This document shows positions 7,132 through 15,648 of a stretch of 61,932 nucleotides of DNA, piece by piece. The notes under the pieces are model-generated. The model was not told the DNA's origin. It worked only from the letters and a program-made list of their open reading frames with translations, and ran no database searches. Source of the stretch: Alloalcanivorax balearicus MACL04 (GTDB lineage Bacteria > Pseudomonadota > Gammaproteobacteria > Pseudomonadales > Alcanivoracaceae); assembly GCF_025532145.1 (NCBI RefSeq), contig NZ_ARXS01000024.1, positions 1 through 61,932 of the forward strand, read 5' to 3'. Each line of letters opens with the position of its first letter. The stretch's first letter is position 1. The position numbers and the translations under genes were made by a program.

Positions 7132-7905
7132 TCAGGCGCGGATACCGGTGCCACGGTGCAGCAGCCACAAGGCCAGGATATAGAACCCCAGCACGAACAA
7201 CGCGATAGTCCCCAGGGACGTGTACACATTGACGTCGCTGACCCCCAGAATACCGTAACGGAAGGCGTTGACCATGTAGACGATGGGGTTGGCCAGAGTC
7301 ACCGTACGCCAGAAATCCGGCAGCAGTTCCAATGAATAAAACACCCCGCCCAGATAGGTCAGTGGCGTCAGCACGAAATTGGGAATAATGCTGATGTCAT
7401 CGAAATTACGGGCGAACACCGCGTTGATGAAACCACCGAGGGAGAACAACGCCGCCGTCATCACCACCACTGACAGCGTGATCCAGGCATGCTGCAGGGT
7501 CAGATGGGTGAAGAACAGACTCAGCACGGTAACGATACCGCCGACCATCAGGCCGCGCGCGATACCGCCCACCATGTAACCGGTGAGAATGACGTGGGCC
7601 GGCATCGGCGACACCATCATCTCTTCGATGGAATGCTGGAACTTGGTGGAGAAGAACGAACTGACCACATTGCCGTAGCTGTTCTGGATTACGCTCATCA
7701 TGATCAGACCGGGCACGATGTACTGCATGTAATCGAAGCCGCCCATATCACCGATGCGGCTCCCCACCAGGTTGCCAAAGATGACGAAATACAGGGACAT
7801 GGTGATCGCCGGCGGCAGCAACGTCTGCGGCCAGATGCGCACGAAGCGCCGGATTTCCTTGGTCACCAGGGTGAGAAACGCCACCCACTGTTCAGTAAAA
7901 CTCAC
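7132..7905 (-). CDS. yadH: ABC-2 type export permease YadH
   Basis: A 257-residue inner-membrane permease of the ABC-2 class with six predicted helices. The segment SRIGDMGGFDYMQYIVPGLIMM, EEMMVSPMPAHVILTGY and the FYSLELLPDFWRTV region identify it as YadH-like. It pairs with the ATPase YadG, whose gene overlaps it by 4 bases. The substrate of YadGH is not known. Together with queF it appears to form one transcription unit yadG-yadH-queF. Confidence 0.9.
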   Translation of the reverse strand: MSFTEQWVAFLTLVTKEIRRFVRIWPQTLLPPAITMSLYFVIFGNLVGSRIGDMGGFDYMQYIVPGLIMMSVIQNSYGNVVSSFFSTKFQHSIEEMMVSPMPAHVILTGYMVGGIARGLMVGGIVTVLSLFFTHLTLQHAWITLSVVVMTAALFSLGGFINAVFARNFDDISIIPNFVLTPLTYLGGVFYSLELLPDFWRTVTLANPIVYMVNAFRYGILGVSDVNVYTSLGTIALFVLGFYILALWLLHRGTGIRA

Positions 7906-8843
7906 GAGGCGGCCTCCTTGCCGGCAAGATCCGCGTTGCGTTCCACCAGTCGCACGAACAATTCCTCCAGCCGGTTGGCTTTGTTACGCATACTCAGCAC
8001 CTGAATGTCCTGTTCCGCCAGGGCACCGAACAGGCGATTGAGACTCTCGGTTTTCGGCACATCCACTTCCAGGGTGGCGGCATCACGCAGGCGCACATGG
8101 AAGCCGCACAATTCCGGCGCGCTTTGCAGCGGCCGTTGCAGATCGAGCACGAAGGTCTCCACCTGCAGCTTCTCCAGCAGGGATCTCATATCGGTGTTTT
8201 CGACGATCACCCCGTGGTCGATGATGGCGATGCGCCGGCACAGCGACTCCGCCTCTTCCAGATAATGGGTGGTGAGAATGATGGTGCGCCCTTGCTCATT
8301 CAGACCGATGAGGAAATCCCACATGGAACGGCGTAATTCGATGTCGACGCCGGCGGTGGGCTCATCCAGGATCAGCAGCTCCGGTTCGTGCACCAGTGCG
8401 CGGGCGATCATCAGACGGCGCTTCATGCCACCGGAGAGCATGCGCGCGGCGGACTGGCGTTTCTCCCACAACCCGAGCTGTCGCAGATATTTCTCTGCCT
8501 GGCGTTTGGCCTCGGCGATGGGGATGCCGTAGAACCCGGCCTGGGTGACGACGATGTCGTACACTTTCTCGAATTGATTGAAATTGAATTCCTGCGGCAC
8601 CACCCCGATCTTCTTTTTTGCCAGCGACCGCTCCCGGTCCAGCGAGTGGCCGAAGATCTCGACCTCTCCGCCGCTCTTGTTCACCAGAGAACTGACGATG
8701 CCGATGGTGGTGGATTTGCCGGCGCCATTGGGGCCCAGCAATGCGAAGAATTCGCCTTTTTCAACGGTCAGGTCGATGCCCTTGAGCGCCTGGACACCGT
8801 TGCCGTAGGTTTTGGTCAGATTACGAATGGTCAAGGCCGACAA
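7902..8843 (-). CDS. yadG: ABC transporter ATPase YadG
   Basis: A 313-residue ATPase energising the YadH permease. Walker A is GPNGAGKST (residues about 38-46), the Q loop VPQEF, the signature LSGGMKRR, Walker B LLILDEP and the switch histidine in ILTTHYLEEAE. The C-terminal part, including VLSMRNKANRLEELFVRLVE, is the YadG-specific tail. Likely first gene of the yadG-yadH-queF operon. Confidence 0.92.
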   Translation of the reverse strand: MSALTIRNLTKTYGNGVQALKGIDLTVEKGEFFALLGPNGAGKSTTIGIVSSLVNKSGGEVEIFGHSLDRERSLAKKKIGVVPQEFNFNQFEKVYDIVVTQAGFYGIPIAEAKRQAEKYLRQLGLWEKRQSAARMLSGGMKRRLMIARALVHEPELLILDEPTAGVDIELRRSMWDFLIGLNEQGRTIILTTHYLEEAESLCRRIAIIDHGVIVENTDMRSLLEKLQVETFVLDLQRPLQSAPELCGFHVRLRDAATLEVDVPKTESLNRLFGALAEQDIQVLSMRNKANRLEELFVRLVERNADLAGKEAAS

Positions 8844-8949
8844 AAAATCACCTCTCTTTCCGGTCTGGGGCGGAAAACGGTTTTAATCCGAGTGCTTTAC
8901 CAATCGGTGCGTAGCGAACGGTAGTTAATGGGGGTAATCGAAGACAAAA

Positions 8950-9627
8950 TCAAGCGGAGGCACGCAGCGGACGGTGGCCGCGCTCACCACGCCACACCCA
9001 GTGCATGCCACCGTCCTGGAACCAGACCCAAAGGCCTTCCATCATCCACGGCCAATCGTCCTGGTTGATGGACCGCCGCCCTTCCAGTTCCGCCACCAGC
9101 ACCGCGAGAATGGTGTCATGGGTCACGTGCACCGCCAGTTCACCGCTGCCAGGTTCCCGGTCCCGCAAGTAGCCGGCCAGCTTGGCACAGCCATCCGCCG
9201 GCGACAGCATGCCCTCGAACGGATTCTGCAAATGGCGATTGAGGAATCGCATGGCGCCCATCTTCAGAAAGGTGGGTCCCACCCGATTCATGTCCTGCAC
9301 ATAGCACCCCGGTTCCACCAGAGTGTTATCGGTGAGCACGTCCATGGGACTGTCAATCAAACCAGCGCGCAGCGCGCCCTCGGCCATGGCCTTGGCGGTG
9401 TCCACGCAACGTCCCACCGGGCTGGAATAAAACGCCGACACCGGGCGCGCCAACTGCCCTCCCCAGTCCCGAGCCAGCTCGATGCCTTCCGGCGTCAACG
9501 GCAGCCGGTAATCCGCGAACCCGTTCTTGGCCAGTTCCCGGACCGAGTGACGGGTCAACAGATGCACCGGCCGATCCGACGGCAATAAATTAAGGGCGTG
9601 CAATAAACGCGGATGTAGTCGGGCCAT
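8950..9627 (-). CDS. Histidine phosphatase (phosphoglycerate-mutase-like) family protein
   Basis: A 225-residue member of the branch-1 histidine phosphatase family. The catalytic RH motif is in LLTRHSVRE (residues about 24-32), the second arginine region is SSPVGRCVDTA, and the second catalytic histidine is in HVTHDTILAVL near residue 168. Substrate unknown. Most family members have RHG; here the third position is serine, seen in some subfamilies. The gene stands alone, 100 bases from yadG, which runs the other side of a short gap on the same strand. Confidence 0.8.
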   Translation of the reverse strand: MARLHPRLLHALNLLPSDRPVHLLTRHSVRELAKNGFADYRLPLTPEGIELARDWGGQLARPVSAFYSSPVGRCVDTAKAMAEGALRAGLIDSPMDVLTDNTLVEPGCYVQDMNRVGPTFLKMGAMRFLNRHLQNPFEGMLSPADGCAKLAGYLRDREPGSGELAVHVTHDTILAVLVAELEGRRSINQDDWPWMMEGLWVWFQDGGMHWVWRGERGHRPLRASA

Positions 9628-9822
9628 GTCGGGGTTGGGGCCTTTTTCCTCACTATCCGAACCATCTTAGAGCCTGGGGGGCTTTTCTGCACCTCCGCCG
9701 GGGGTGTTATTGCATGAAGTGGCCCCGCCCGGTTGAAACGGTAACCGCAGCAGCGCCAACCGCTGTTCATGTAGAATAACTACGCCACACACCATGGAAA
9801 CAGAGTTAACAGGCCCTACGAA

Positions 9823-9853
9823 GCCGCTGTGGGAAGCTTGCTTGCAAGCGAAT
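9823..9853 (+). repeat. REP-type palindromic repeat (single)
   Basis: GCCGCTGTGGGAAGCTTGCT followed by TGCAAGCGAAT: a conserved GCCGCTGTGGGA head, a palindromic stem (here GCTTGC/GCAAGC) and a GCGAAT tail. The same head and tail occur at eight or more other intergenic places. It is the only recognisable structure in the 296 bases between the phosphatase and the LysR gene. Confidence 0.85.
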
Positions 9854-9923
9854 GTTTTTGGCCCGGTCCAATTCGGAAGCAATGGAGAGGACCTGTCATG
9901 ACATTGTCCAGGGCGCTGGATTC

Positions 9924-10844
9924 TCAGTGCCACAGTGGATCCTGACCGAACCACTCCGCCAGATGATCCAACAACGCCCGTAACGCCGGCGGCATATGCC
10001 GCCGTGAGCGGTAAATCGCGGAAATAGCCAGATCCTCGGGGCGCCAGTCCGGCAGCAGCGCCACCAGGCGGCCGCTTTTGATCAGCGGCGCCGCCGCGTA
10101 CACCGGCTGCAGGGCGATCCCCAACCCTTCGCTGGCGGCCTCCAGCAACGCCATGGGGTCGTTCGCATTGAGGGTGCCCTCCACCGGCACCGACACCTCG
10201 CCGCCATCGCCTTCACCACCATGGCGACCATGGCGATGGAAACGCCAAAGGCTTTTGCCGAAATAGGAATAGGTCAAACAGTTGTGGTCGGCCAGCGCCT
10301 CCACCCGCTCCGGCATGCCGTGGGCGGCCAGATAGGACGGTGCCGCGCACACCACCGAAGCGCAATTGGCCAGACGGCGGGCGATCAGATTGGGATCCAG
10401 TTGGTTGGTGATGCGGATCGCCAGATCAATGCGTTCTTCCACCAGATTCACCGGGTGATACCCCACCTGGAGATCAATGGCGGTATGCCGATAGGCCTGC
10501 AGATAACCGGTCAACGCCTTGCCCAGCGCCGCCTGGGCCAGCGACGGCGTGCACGCCACCCGCAGTCGGCCGCGCGGTTGACCACCGTCGGTGCCGCCCA
10601 GGGTCTCGATGTCCTCGGCCAGTGTCAGCATTTCCCGGCATCCGCTCAGCGCCCTTTCACCCGCCGCGGTGAGGCTCAGGCGCCGGGTGCTGCGGTGCAG
10701 CAGACGGGCATCGGCCCATTGCTCCATTCGTGCCAAATAACGGGTGACTTGGGCCCGGGAAAGATCGAGCGTGCGGGCGGCGGCGGACAGACTGCCCTGC
10801 TCAACGATGCTGACAAACACCCTGGCGGCGATGAGTCGATCCAT
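9924..10844 (-). CDS. LysR-type transcriptional regulator
   Basis: A 306-residue LysR regulator. The winged helix-turn-helix is in residues 1-60 (FVSIVEQGSLSAAARTLDLSRAQVTRYLARME), followed by the substrate-binding domain from about residue 90 (GRLRVACTPSLAQAALGKAL). The helix-turn-helix type with a single SRAQVTRYL recognition helix is close to the large group of regulators that control divergent oxidoreductase or transporter genes. The divergent gene at 10944 is broken after its signal peptide, so its target is probably lost. Confidence 0.93.
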   Translation of the reverse strand: MDRLIAARVFVSIVEQGSLSAAARTLDLSRAQVTRYLARMEQWADARLLHRSTRRLSLTAAGERALSGCREMLTLAEDIETLGGTDGGQPRGRLRVACTPSLAQAALGKALTGYLQAYRHTAIDLQVGYHPVNLVEERIDLAIRITNQLDPNLIARRLANCASVVCAAPSYLAAHGMPERVEALADHNCLTYSYFGKSLWRFHRHGRHGGEGDGGEVSVPVEGTLNANDPMALLEAASEGLGIALQPVYAAAPLIKSGRLVALLPDWRPEDLAISAIYRSRRHMPPALRALLDHLAEWFGQDPLWH

Positions 10845-10888
10845 ATTGTTTCCAGATTCGCAACAGTGGTGTTCATCTTACAGGGTAT

Positions 10889-10906
10889 TTGCATCCTTTA
10901 TTGCAA
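10889..10906. promoter_or_regulatory. Candidate LysR operator
   Basis: TTGCATCCTTTATTGCAA is an inverted repeat (TTGCA with an 8-base spacer and TGCAA) that fits the T-N11-A pattern of LysR sites. It lies between the LysR start and the divergent truncated gene. The assignment rests only on the pattern and the position. Confidence 0.5.
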
Positions 10907-10943
10907 CTTACCATGAAGGCCTGACTCAATCAGGAGATCCTTT

Positions 10944-11057
10944 ATGTCCCTCAAATCCATGCTCATCCAGGCGCTCGGTGGCGGCCTGCTGGCGTTGAGC
11001 GCCCTCACGGCCCAGGCGGCACCGCTGCATCACAAGGCCGCTGCAGGAGCTTCGTAG
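10944..11057 (+). pseudogene. Truncated secreted-protein gene (signal peptide only)
   Basis: ATG with AGGAG 8 bases upstream opens a good signal peptide: MSLKSM, a hydrophobic core LIQALGGGLLALSALTA and an AQA-AP cleavage site. It then runs into HHKAAAGAS and a stop after 37 codons. The stop comes just where GCCGCTGCAGGAGCTTCGTAG begins, which resembles a degenerate REP head. The mature protein is missing, so an insertion or deletion has removed the body of the gene. It was divergent from, and presumably controlled by, the LysR gene at 9924. Confidence 0.7.
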
Positions 11058-11199
11058 CCCCTTCGGCGGGAGAGCGATCAGCGTGTAGGCGCGCCAGCGG
11101 GTTGTTCCAAAACGGTGGGGCACCCGTGCTCCACGGACCAGATGCGCCTTTTCTCTCCATTCGGACGACAGTAGTATCGCAAACACCTTCCTTGCTGAC

Positions 11200-11940
11200 A
11201 TGGATAGAGGGTGCTGCGTGCCCGATCGATTGAAACCCCACGAAGTGCGAGCGCTGCGGGAAAAGCTTCGCCGGGCAGGCACTTTCAGGCTGGTGACGAC
11301 CCTTCCCTTTGTTGCTTTGTTGAGCGGTGCCGTCTTACTCATCGGCGGCTACGGGCTTCATTGGCTGTTATCTCCATCGCTGCATGTCAGCGGCCCTGGC
11401 ATCGTCGTTGAAAATCCGATTGCCGCGGCCCTGGCAACGTGCGCTTTGCTCGGCGCGCTGGTTTTGGCCGGATGCCTTGCTCTGATCATCTTGTTGGATG
11501 CCAGTCCAACCACGCGAGGCGCCAGAGTCCTTCTTGGCAGTCTCCTATGCCTCTGTGTGCTGCTCTATGCCTGGTCGTTACGGCCGCATTATCGGGTTCA
11601 CGCCGATCGACTTGATATCGTGTCCTGGCGCTCCAGCCGGTCCTTGCCCCTTGCCAGCATCGATGGCGCGCTCATCACCTCCAGCCTCAGCAAATACAAC
11701 CGTCGATCCTATCGTTTGAGGTTCATGTCCGAGGGCCGGGAAATCGAGTCTCTTTCAATCAGGCCATCCGGCCTGACCATCGTTCTTGCGCAATTACCCC
11801 AAAATATCGATTGTCGAACCGACAGGGAGCCTGAAAACCGGTCAGACCTGCAACAAGAGCTCGGCCAAGCATTTGCCGAAGGAAGAGGCGAAAAGGGGCT
11901 TCAGTTGCCCCCTGCCTGCCTTGCCGCGTTATCGCTGTGA
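11200..11940 (+). CDS. Unrecognised membrane protein with three N-terminal helices
   Basis: Not recognised. A 246-residue frame with three hydrophobic helices at about residues 33-58, 72-97 and 105-122, followed by a cytosolic or periplasmic domain of about 120 residues (HYRVHADRLDIVSWRSSRSLPLASIDGA...) that has the alternating pattern of a small beta domain, reminiscent of bacterial PH-like domains, but without a firm match. No strong ribosome-binding site precedes ATG 11200; GTG 11218 is an alternative. It lies in an accessory stretch between two LysR genes and convergent with another unknown gene. Codon use is ordinary, so it is probably a real gene. Confidence 0.55.
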   Translation: MDRGCCVPDRLKPHEVRALREKLRRAGTFRLVTTLPFVALLSGAVLLIGGYGLHWLLSPSLHVSGPGIVVENPIAAALATCALLGALVLAGCLALIILLDASPTTRGARVLLGSLLCLCVLLYAWSLRPHYRVHADRLDIVSWRSSRSLPLASIDGALITSSLSKYNRRSYRLRFMSEGREIESLSIRPSGLTIVLAQLPQNIDCRTDREPENRSDLQQELGQAFAEGRGEKGLQLPPACLAALSL

Positions 11941-11996
11941 GTCCGGCAACGACGACGCCAGGGGACAGCGGTGGCGGCCGGAACTGACGGGACCGC

Positions 11997-13058
11997 TCAG
12001 CAGTCGTATTGCGGTTCCGGGATCCGCAGCGGACGGTTCAGGGTTTTACTGAGATGAGAAGCGAGATCATCCAGTGCGTCCATGTCACCGAAGGAACCGG
12101 AGATGCCGGACTCTCGCTCAGCGCCGGCCGAGGTTTGAAAGATGAGACTCAGGGAGGCTCCACCTCCACCCTTGGCGGGTCGGAGCTTTTGCAGGCGGAG
12201 CGCAACAATGCGTTCGACCGGTATGATGTGCAGTTGCCTCGCACAAACAATCAAGGCTTCGTGCTCCGACGACAAACCGATCCGGCCCAGGAAGTTGTCC
12301 TGATCGAGTGGCGGCAGGCAGACAAAATCCTGGCTGTAATCGTCAGGGGCACTGGCCCACAATGCGTCCAGCGTTGACGCCGGGACCACACCGCGCACCT
12401 CATCAAGAGGCGTAAAACGCCTGAGCCATTCTCTTTCCTGCACACTCATCGGGCGGCGATAGCCAGGCTCGATATAAATCGAGCAGGCGGTTTCCAGCCG
12501 CCGGTCCCGTTCATGGGCCGGGATGTTCCTGTTCCACTCCGAGGGTTGGCGCTTTGGCGGCCAGACGGTCAGCGAAATACGAGCCGGACCGGCACGCCAG
12601 ATCGAGGAGACCGTATTGTTGCGTACCCCGATTGGAGCCGGACCCAGCAATTCAGTGATCCGACGGTGCGCATGACGAAGGTTGGCAAGAGGGTCCTTCT
12701 TGATCCAGACATTCCCGCTGAACCACAGAGGAACCTGGTTACGGGACGGTGTCCTGAATATTTGCGGAGACATGGGATAGAGCAAACCGTCGAGAGCCAA
12801 CGGGCACGGCATGATCGGGCTTTGCTCCCAGTCGTAGGCGGGGTGACGAACCAGGCCGAAGCGGTCAATGAGTTCCTGGCAGCTTGCCCGCCAGGGGAAG
12901 CCGAGGCTGTCCAGCATATCCTGAATGGTGTTTTCCGCACCCGGGGCCCAGGGCAACTCGAGGTCAGTCGGACGATCCACAATCGGCGGCTTCTCTTCAC
13001 GCAATCCGAAAAGTTCGCGCAGCTTGCGAAAAACGCCAGAAAATTCGGGGCTTGTCAT
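11997..13058 (-). CDS. Unrecognised 353-residue soluble protein
   Basis: Not recognised. A long, well-coded frame without signal peptide or membrane segment. The start MTSPEFSGVFRKL was chosen because GAGGAG lies 8 bases upstream. The N-terminal 120 residues are rich in tryptophan and proline (ELPWAPGAENTIQDMLDSLGF, CQELIDRFG, HPAYDWEQ); a PLANLRHAHRRITELLG helix follows. The C-terminal third (EALIVCARQLHIIPVERIVALRLQKL, then SGSFGDMDALDDLASHLSKTLNRPL) looks like a separate small domain. Convergent with the membrane protein at 11200. Possible roles such as a toxin- or immunity-related function cannot be argued from sequence alone. Confidence 0.6.
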   Translation of the reverse strand: MTSPEFSGVFRKLRELFGLREEKPPIVDRPTDLELPWAPGAENTIQDMLDSLGFPWRASCQELIDRFGLVRHPAYDWEQSPIMPCPLALDGLLYPMSPQIFRTPSRNQVPLWFSGNVWIKKDPLANLRHAHRRITELLGPAPIGVRNNTVSSIWRAGPARISLTVWPPKRQPSEWNRNIPAHERDRRLETACSIYIEPGYRRPMSVQEREWLRRFTPLDEVRGVVPASTLDALWASAPDDYSQDFVCLPPLDQDNFLGRIGLSSEHEALIVCARQLHIIPVERIVALRLQKLRPAKGGGGASLSLIFQTSAGAERESGISGSFGDMDALDDLASHLSKTLNRPLRIPEPQYDC

Positions 13059-13142
13059 TGAGGGCTCCTCATTCAAGGGGATACTGGCACGGCGACTACC
13101 CCTCTTTACTGTATGGACAGCACGATGGACAGGATCACATTC

Positions 13143-14069
13143 TTATTCACTATTATCCGGATGCCCTGTCTCACCGAATTTTTCGCGATATATGTCGCGA
13201 GCCCAATCGATGAATACGCGCACTCTGGGAGAAAGCTGCCGATGAAATGGGTAGAGCGCACTGACGGGCAGTGCGGGACAGGTCCATTCAGGCAGCACTT
13301 GGACTAGACGTCCGGCCCGCAGATGCTCTTCCAGCCGGAAACGAGGCACCTGAATCAGCCCGCAGCCGGCGAGTGCCGCGCTCGTGTAACACTCTGCATC
13401 ACTCACCGAAATCCAGCCACTCGCTTCGAATTCAGCCACCTTACCGTCCACTATGACGGTGAAGGGATAACGGCTGTCATTGCCCCGGGAAAAAAAGCCG
13501 ATCCCCTGGTGCTGCACCAATTCACGCGGATGTTCGGGAGTGCCGTATCGAGCCAGATACTCCGGACTGGCGCAGATGATCTCCGGCATGTCCGCCAACT
13601 TTCTGGCCACCAGCGACGAATCGCGTGGCCGGCCAGCTCGTACCACGCAGTCAATACCTTCTTTGACCAGACTTACCAGGCGGTCGCCACTGCTGATAAC
13701 GACATCAATTCGAGGATAACGCGCCCTGAACTCGCCGATACGCGGCAGGATGATCATCGTCGCATGCGCCCCATGGAGATCCAGCCGTAACGTCCCGTGG
13801 GGATTGGCTATCTGGGTGCTCAGGCACGTTTCCGCCTCCTCCAGTTCAGCCAGGACGCGCCGGCTACGTTCGTAGAAAGCCTGTCCATCCAGGGTCGGTT
13901 TCACCTGACGTGTGGTGCGATCCAGCAGGCGAGCCCCCAACCGCTTCTCGAGCGCCTTGATCGTATGTGTTGCCGTGGCACGCGGGATATTCAGCACATT
14001 GGCGGCTTCGGTGAAGCTGCCGAGTTCCACAATGCGAGTGAACAGCTGCAAAGCATCGAAGCGGTCCAT
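13143..14069 (-). CDS. LysR-type transcriptional regulator, divergent from an SDR
   Basis: A 308-residue LysR regulator. The helix-turn-helix is in residues 1-60 (FTRIVELGSFTEAANVLNIPRATATHTIKALEKRLG), and the effector domain begins at GTLRLDLHGAHATMIILPRIGEF. The start MDRFDALQLF is the standard LysR opening; an upstream in-frame ATG adds 17 atypical residues. It faces the SDR-DUF1097-DoxX genes across 150 bases that contain a palindrome, so it very likely regulates them. Confidence 0.93.
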   Translation of the reverse strand: MDRFDALQLFTRIVELGSFTEAANVLNIPRATATHTIKALEKRLGARLLDRTTRQVKPTLDGQAFYERSRRVLAELEEAETCLSTQIANPHGTLRLDLHGAHATMIILPRIGEFRARYPRIDVVISSGDRLVSLVKEGIDCVVRAGRPRDSSLVARKLADMPEIICASPEYLARYGTPEHPRELVQHQGIGFFSRGNDSRYPFTVIVDGKVAEFEASGWISVSDAECYTSAALAGCGLIQVPRFRLEEHLRAGRLVQVLPEWTCPALPVSALYPFHRQLSPRVRVFIDWARDIYREKFGETGHPDNSE

Positions 14070-14088
14070 ACCAATCCAATTGTTGATA

Positions 14089-14105
14089 CTTCTTGAATTA
14101 AGAAG
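14089..14105. promoter_or_regulatory. Candidate operator between the LysR gene and the SDR
   Basis: CTTCTTGAATTAAGAAG has perfect 6-base arms around 5 bases and lies 20 bases before the LysR start, in the expected place for autoregulation and for control of the divergent SDR operon. Candidate by position and symmetry only. Confidence 0.5.
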
Positions 14106-14223
14106 CCAATTTAACCTCATTTATTCATTAATGCTCAATCCGCACCATCGACTCCATAGCGCCCGCTATATCGTCACGCGGGATCGACGAGTGCCTATCA
14201 CCATGCACATCAAGGAAACCATC

Positions 14224-14985
14224 ATGAGTACCAGCAAGTTATCCGCCGTACCACCGCCGGTCCGGACAGCCATTATTACCGGCGCCTCCCGAGGCATCGG
14301 CCGCGCCATCGCACTGCGCCTGGCCGCCGATGGCTTCAAAATCGCCGTCAATTACTCAGGCAATGCAGCCAGGGCTCAGGAAGTCGTCTCGGCCATCGAA
14401 GCGGTGGGTGGGGAAGCGGTCGCCGTGCGGGCGGATGTATCCCAAGCGGCGGACGTACAACGACTCTTTGCCACGACGCAGGGTGCCTTCGGTGTCATCG
14501 GTGTCGTCGTCCATAGCGCTGGTGTGATGACTCTGGCCCCCATCAGTCCCGAGAGTGTCGAGACTTTCGATCGCGTTGTTGAAACCAATCTTCGCGGTGC
14601 CTTCCTGGTGCTGGGGCAGGCAGCTCAGAAATTGCAAGCCGGTGGCCGAATTCTCGCGCTGTCGACCAGCGTGATCGCCAAGGCCTTCCCTGAATACGGC
14701 CCCTACATAGCAGCTAAGGCCGGTGTCGAAGGTTTGGTTCATGTGCTGGCCAATGAATTGCGTGGCCGCGGCATTACGGTCAATGCGATCGCCCCCGGTC
14801 CCGTCGCCACCGAACTGTTTCTCAAAGGCAAGACCGACGAACAGATCGCCCAGCTCAGCAAGGCATCTCCCCTGGAGCGTCTGGGACAGCCCGAAGACAT
14901 TGCCCGCGTGGTGTCGTTCCTGGTCGGCGCCGATGGGGGCTGGGTCAATTCTCAAATCGTGCGCGCCAACGGCGGGTTCGCCTGA
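14224..14985 (+). CDS. SDR family oxidoreductase
   Basis: A 253-residue classical short-chain dehydrogenase. The nucleotide-binding TGASRGIG motif is at residues about 20-27, the HSAGV (NAG-type) motif follows, the catalytic serine is in ILALSTSVI, and Y-X3-K is YIAAK. The C-terminal LERLGQPEDIARVVSFLV and NGGFA are typical of 3-oxoacyl reductase-like SDRs. The start follows AAGGAAACC; an ATG 21 bases earlier is possible. First gene of a run with a small frame, DUF1097 and DoxX. It is clearly related to the Tat-exported SDR at 40076 (shared GKT and the LERLGQPEDIA block). Confidence 0.92.
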   Translation: MSTSKLSAVPPPVRTAIITGASRGIGRAIALRLAADGFKIAVNYSGNAARAQEVVSAIEAVGGEAVAVRADVSQAADVQRLFATTQGAFGVIGVVVHSAGVMTLAPISPESVETFDRVVETNLRGAFLVLGQAAQKLQAGGRILALSTSVIAKAFPEYGPYIAAKAGVEGLVHVLANELRGRGITVNAIAPGPVATELFLKGKTDEQIAQLSKASPLERLGQPEDIARVVSFLVGADGGWVNSQIVRANGGFA

Positions 14986-15020
14986 GCGTACGCCGCTTCA
15001 ACCCGCCAGGAGTCAAGCTT

Positions 15021-15140
15021 ATGAACCTCACCATTTTGATCACCGGTGCCTCCACCAAAGGGCTCCATGATTTTGCGCACAGTGGCCGCCCTGTCACCTA
15101 TATCGCCGTGCCCCGTTTATGCGCCCCGGGAGGTGCGTAA
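15021..15140 (+). CDS. Small 39-residue frame, possibly a decayed SDR start
   Basis: ATG with AGGAG 10 bases upstream opens MNLTILITGASTKGLHDFAHSG, continues for 39 codons and ends in TAATG, sharing its stop with the start of the DUF1097 gene. The beginning resembles the first strand and glycine turn of an SDR or NAD-binding protein (TILITGAS), but no such domain follows. Either a short coupling peptide for the next gene or the fused remains of a deleted gene. Confidence 0.45.
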   Translation: MNLTILITGASTKGLHDFAHSGRPVTYIAVPRLCAPGGA

Positions 15141-15631
15141 TGGCCAATAACGCACTGTCTGACCATCTGAAAATAGTGATTGGCGAGTCGGTCATCGCAT
15201 CATCGGCCGCCACACTGAGCGTGATGGCTTTCGAAGTCCCGGTGTGGGCCATGTTTGTCGGCTGGATTTCGTTCTTCACCCGTGGACTGAACCTGAAACA
15301 GGGAGTCATCAACCTGGCCTGCGTGCTGATCGGCGTCGCCTTGGGCATCGCCGCAGCCCAGGTCATGGCGGTTCTGACACCGGTTCTGGGAAGCTACGCC
15401 ATCAGCGCGGTGGTGTTCGCCGTCACCGTAATTGCGCTGTCCCTGGCCAAGGCGCCCGTATTCAACAATCTGCTTGGTTTCTTCCTGGGCCTGGTGGCGT
15501 ACTTCGCCTCGCACCAGCCCCCATCAGTCATGGCGTTCGGAATGTTGGCTCTGGCCGCGACGCTGGGTGCGGCAGCCGCCTTTACTGCGTTTTCGCTACA
15601 AAAGAAAATCCAGCGAAACGCAGCGCATTGA
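15140..15631 (+). CDS. DUF1097 family membrane protein
   Basis: A 163-residue inner-membrane protein with five hydrophobic helices, matching DUF1097 (WAMFVGWISFFTRG, LACVLIGVALG, FNNLLGFFLGLVAYFASH). No function is established for the family. The start ATG has GGGAGG 6 bases upstream and overlaps the previous small frame. It is followed 17 bases on by doxX, so SDR, DUF1097 and DoxX form one operon. Confidence 0.85.
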   Translation: MANNALSDHLKIVIGESVIASSAATLSVMAFEVPVWAMFVGWISFFTRGLNLKQGVINLACVLIGVALGIAAAQVMAVLTPVLGSYAISAVVFAVTVIALSLAKAPVFNNLLGFFLGLVAYFASHQPPSVMAFGMLALAATLGAAAAFTAFSLQKKIQRNAAH

Positions 15632-15648
15632 CCGCGAAGGAGATTCAC

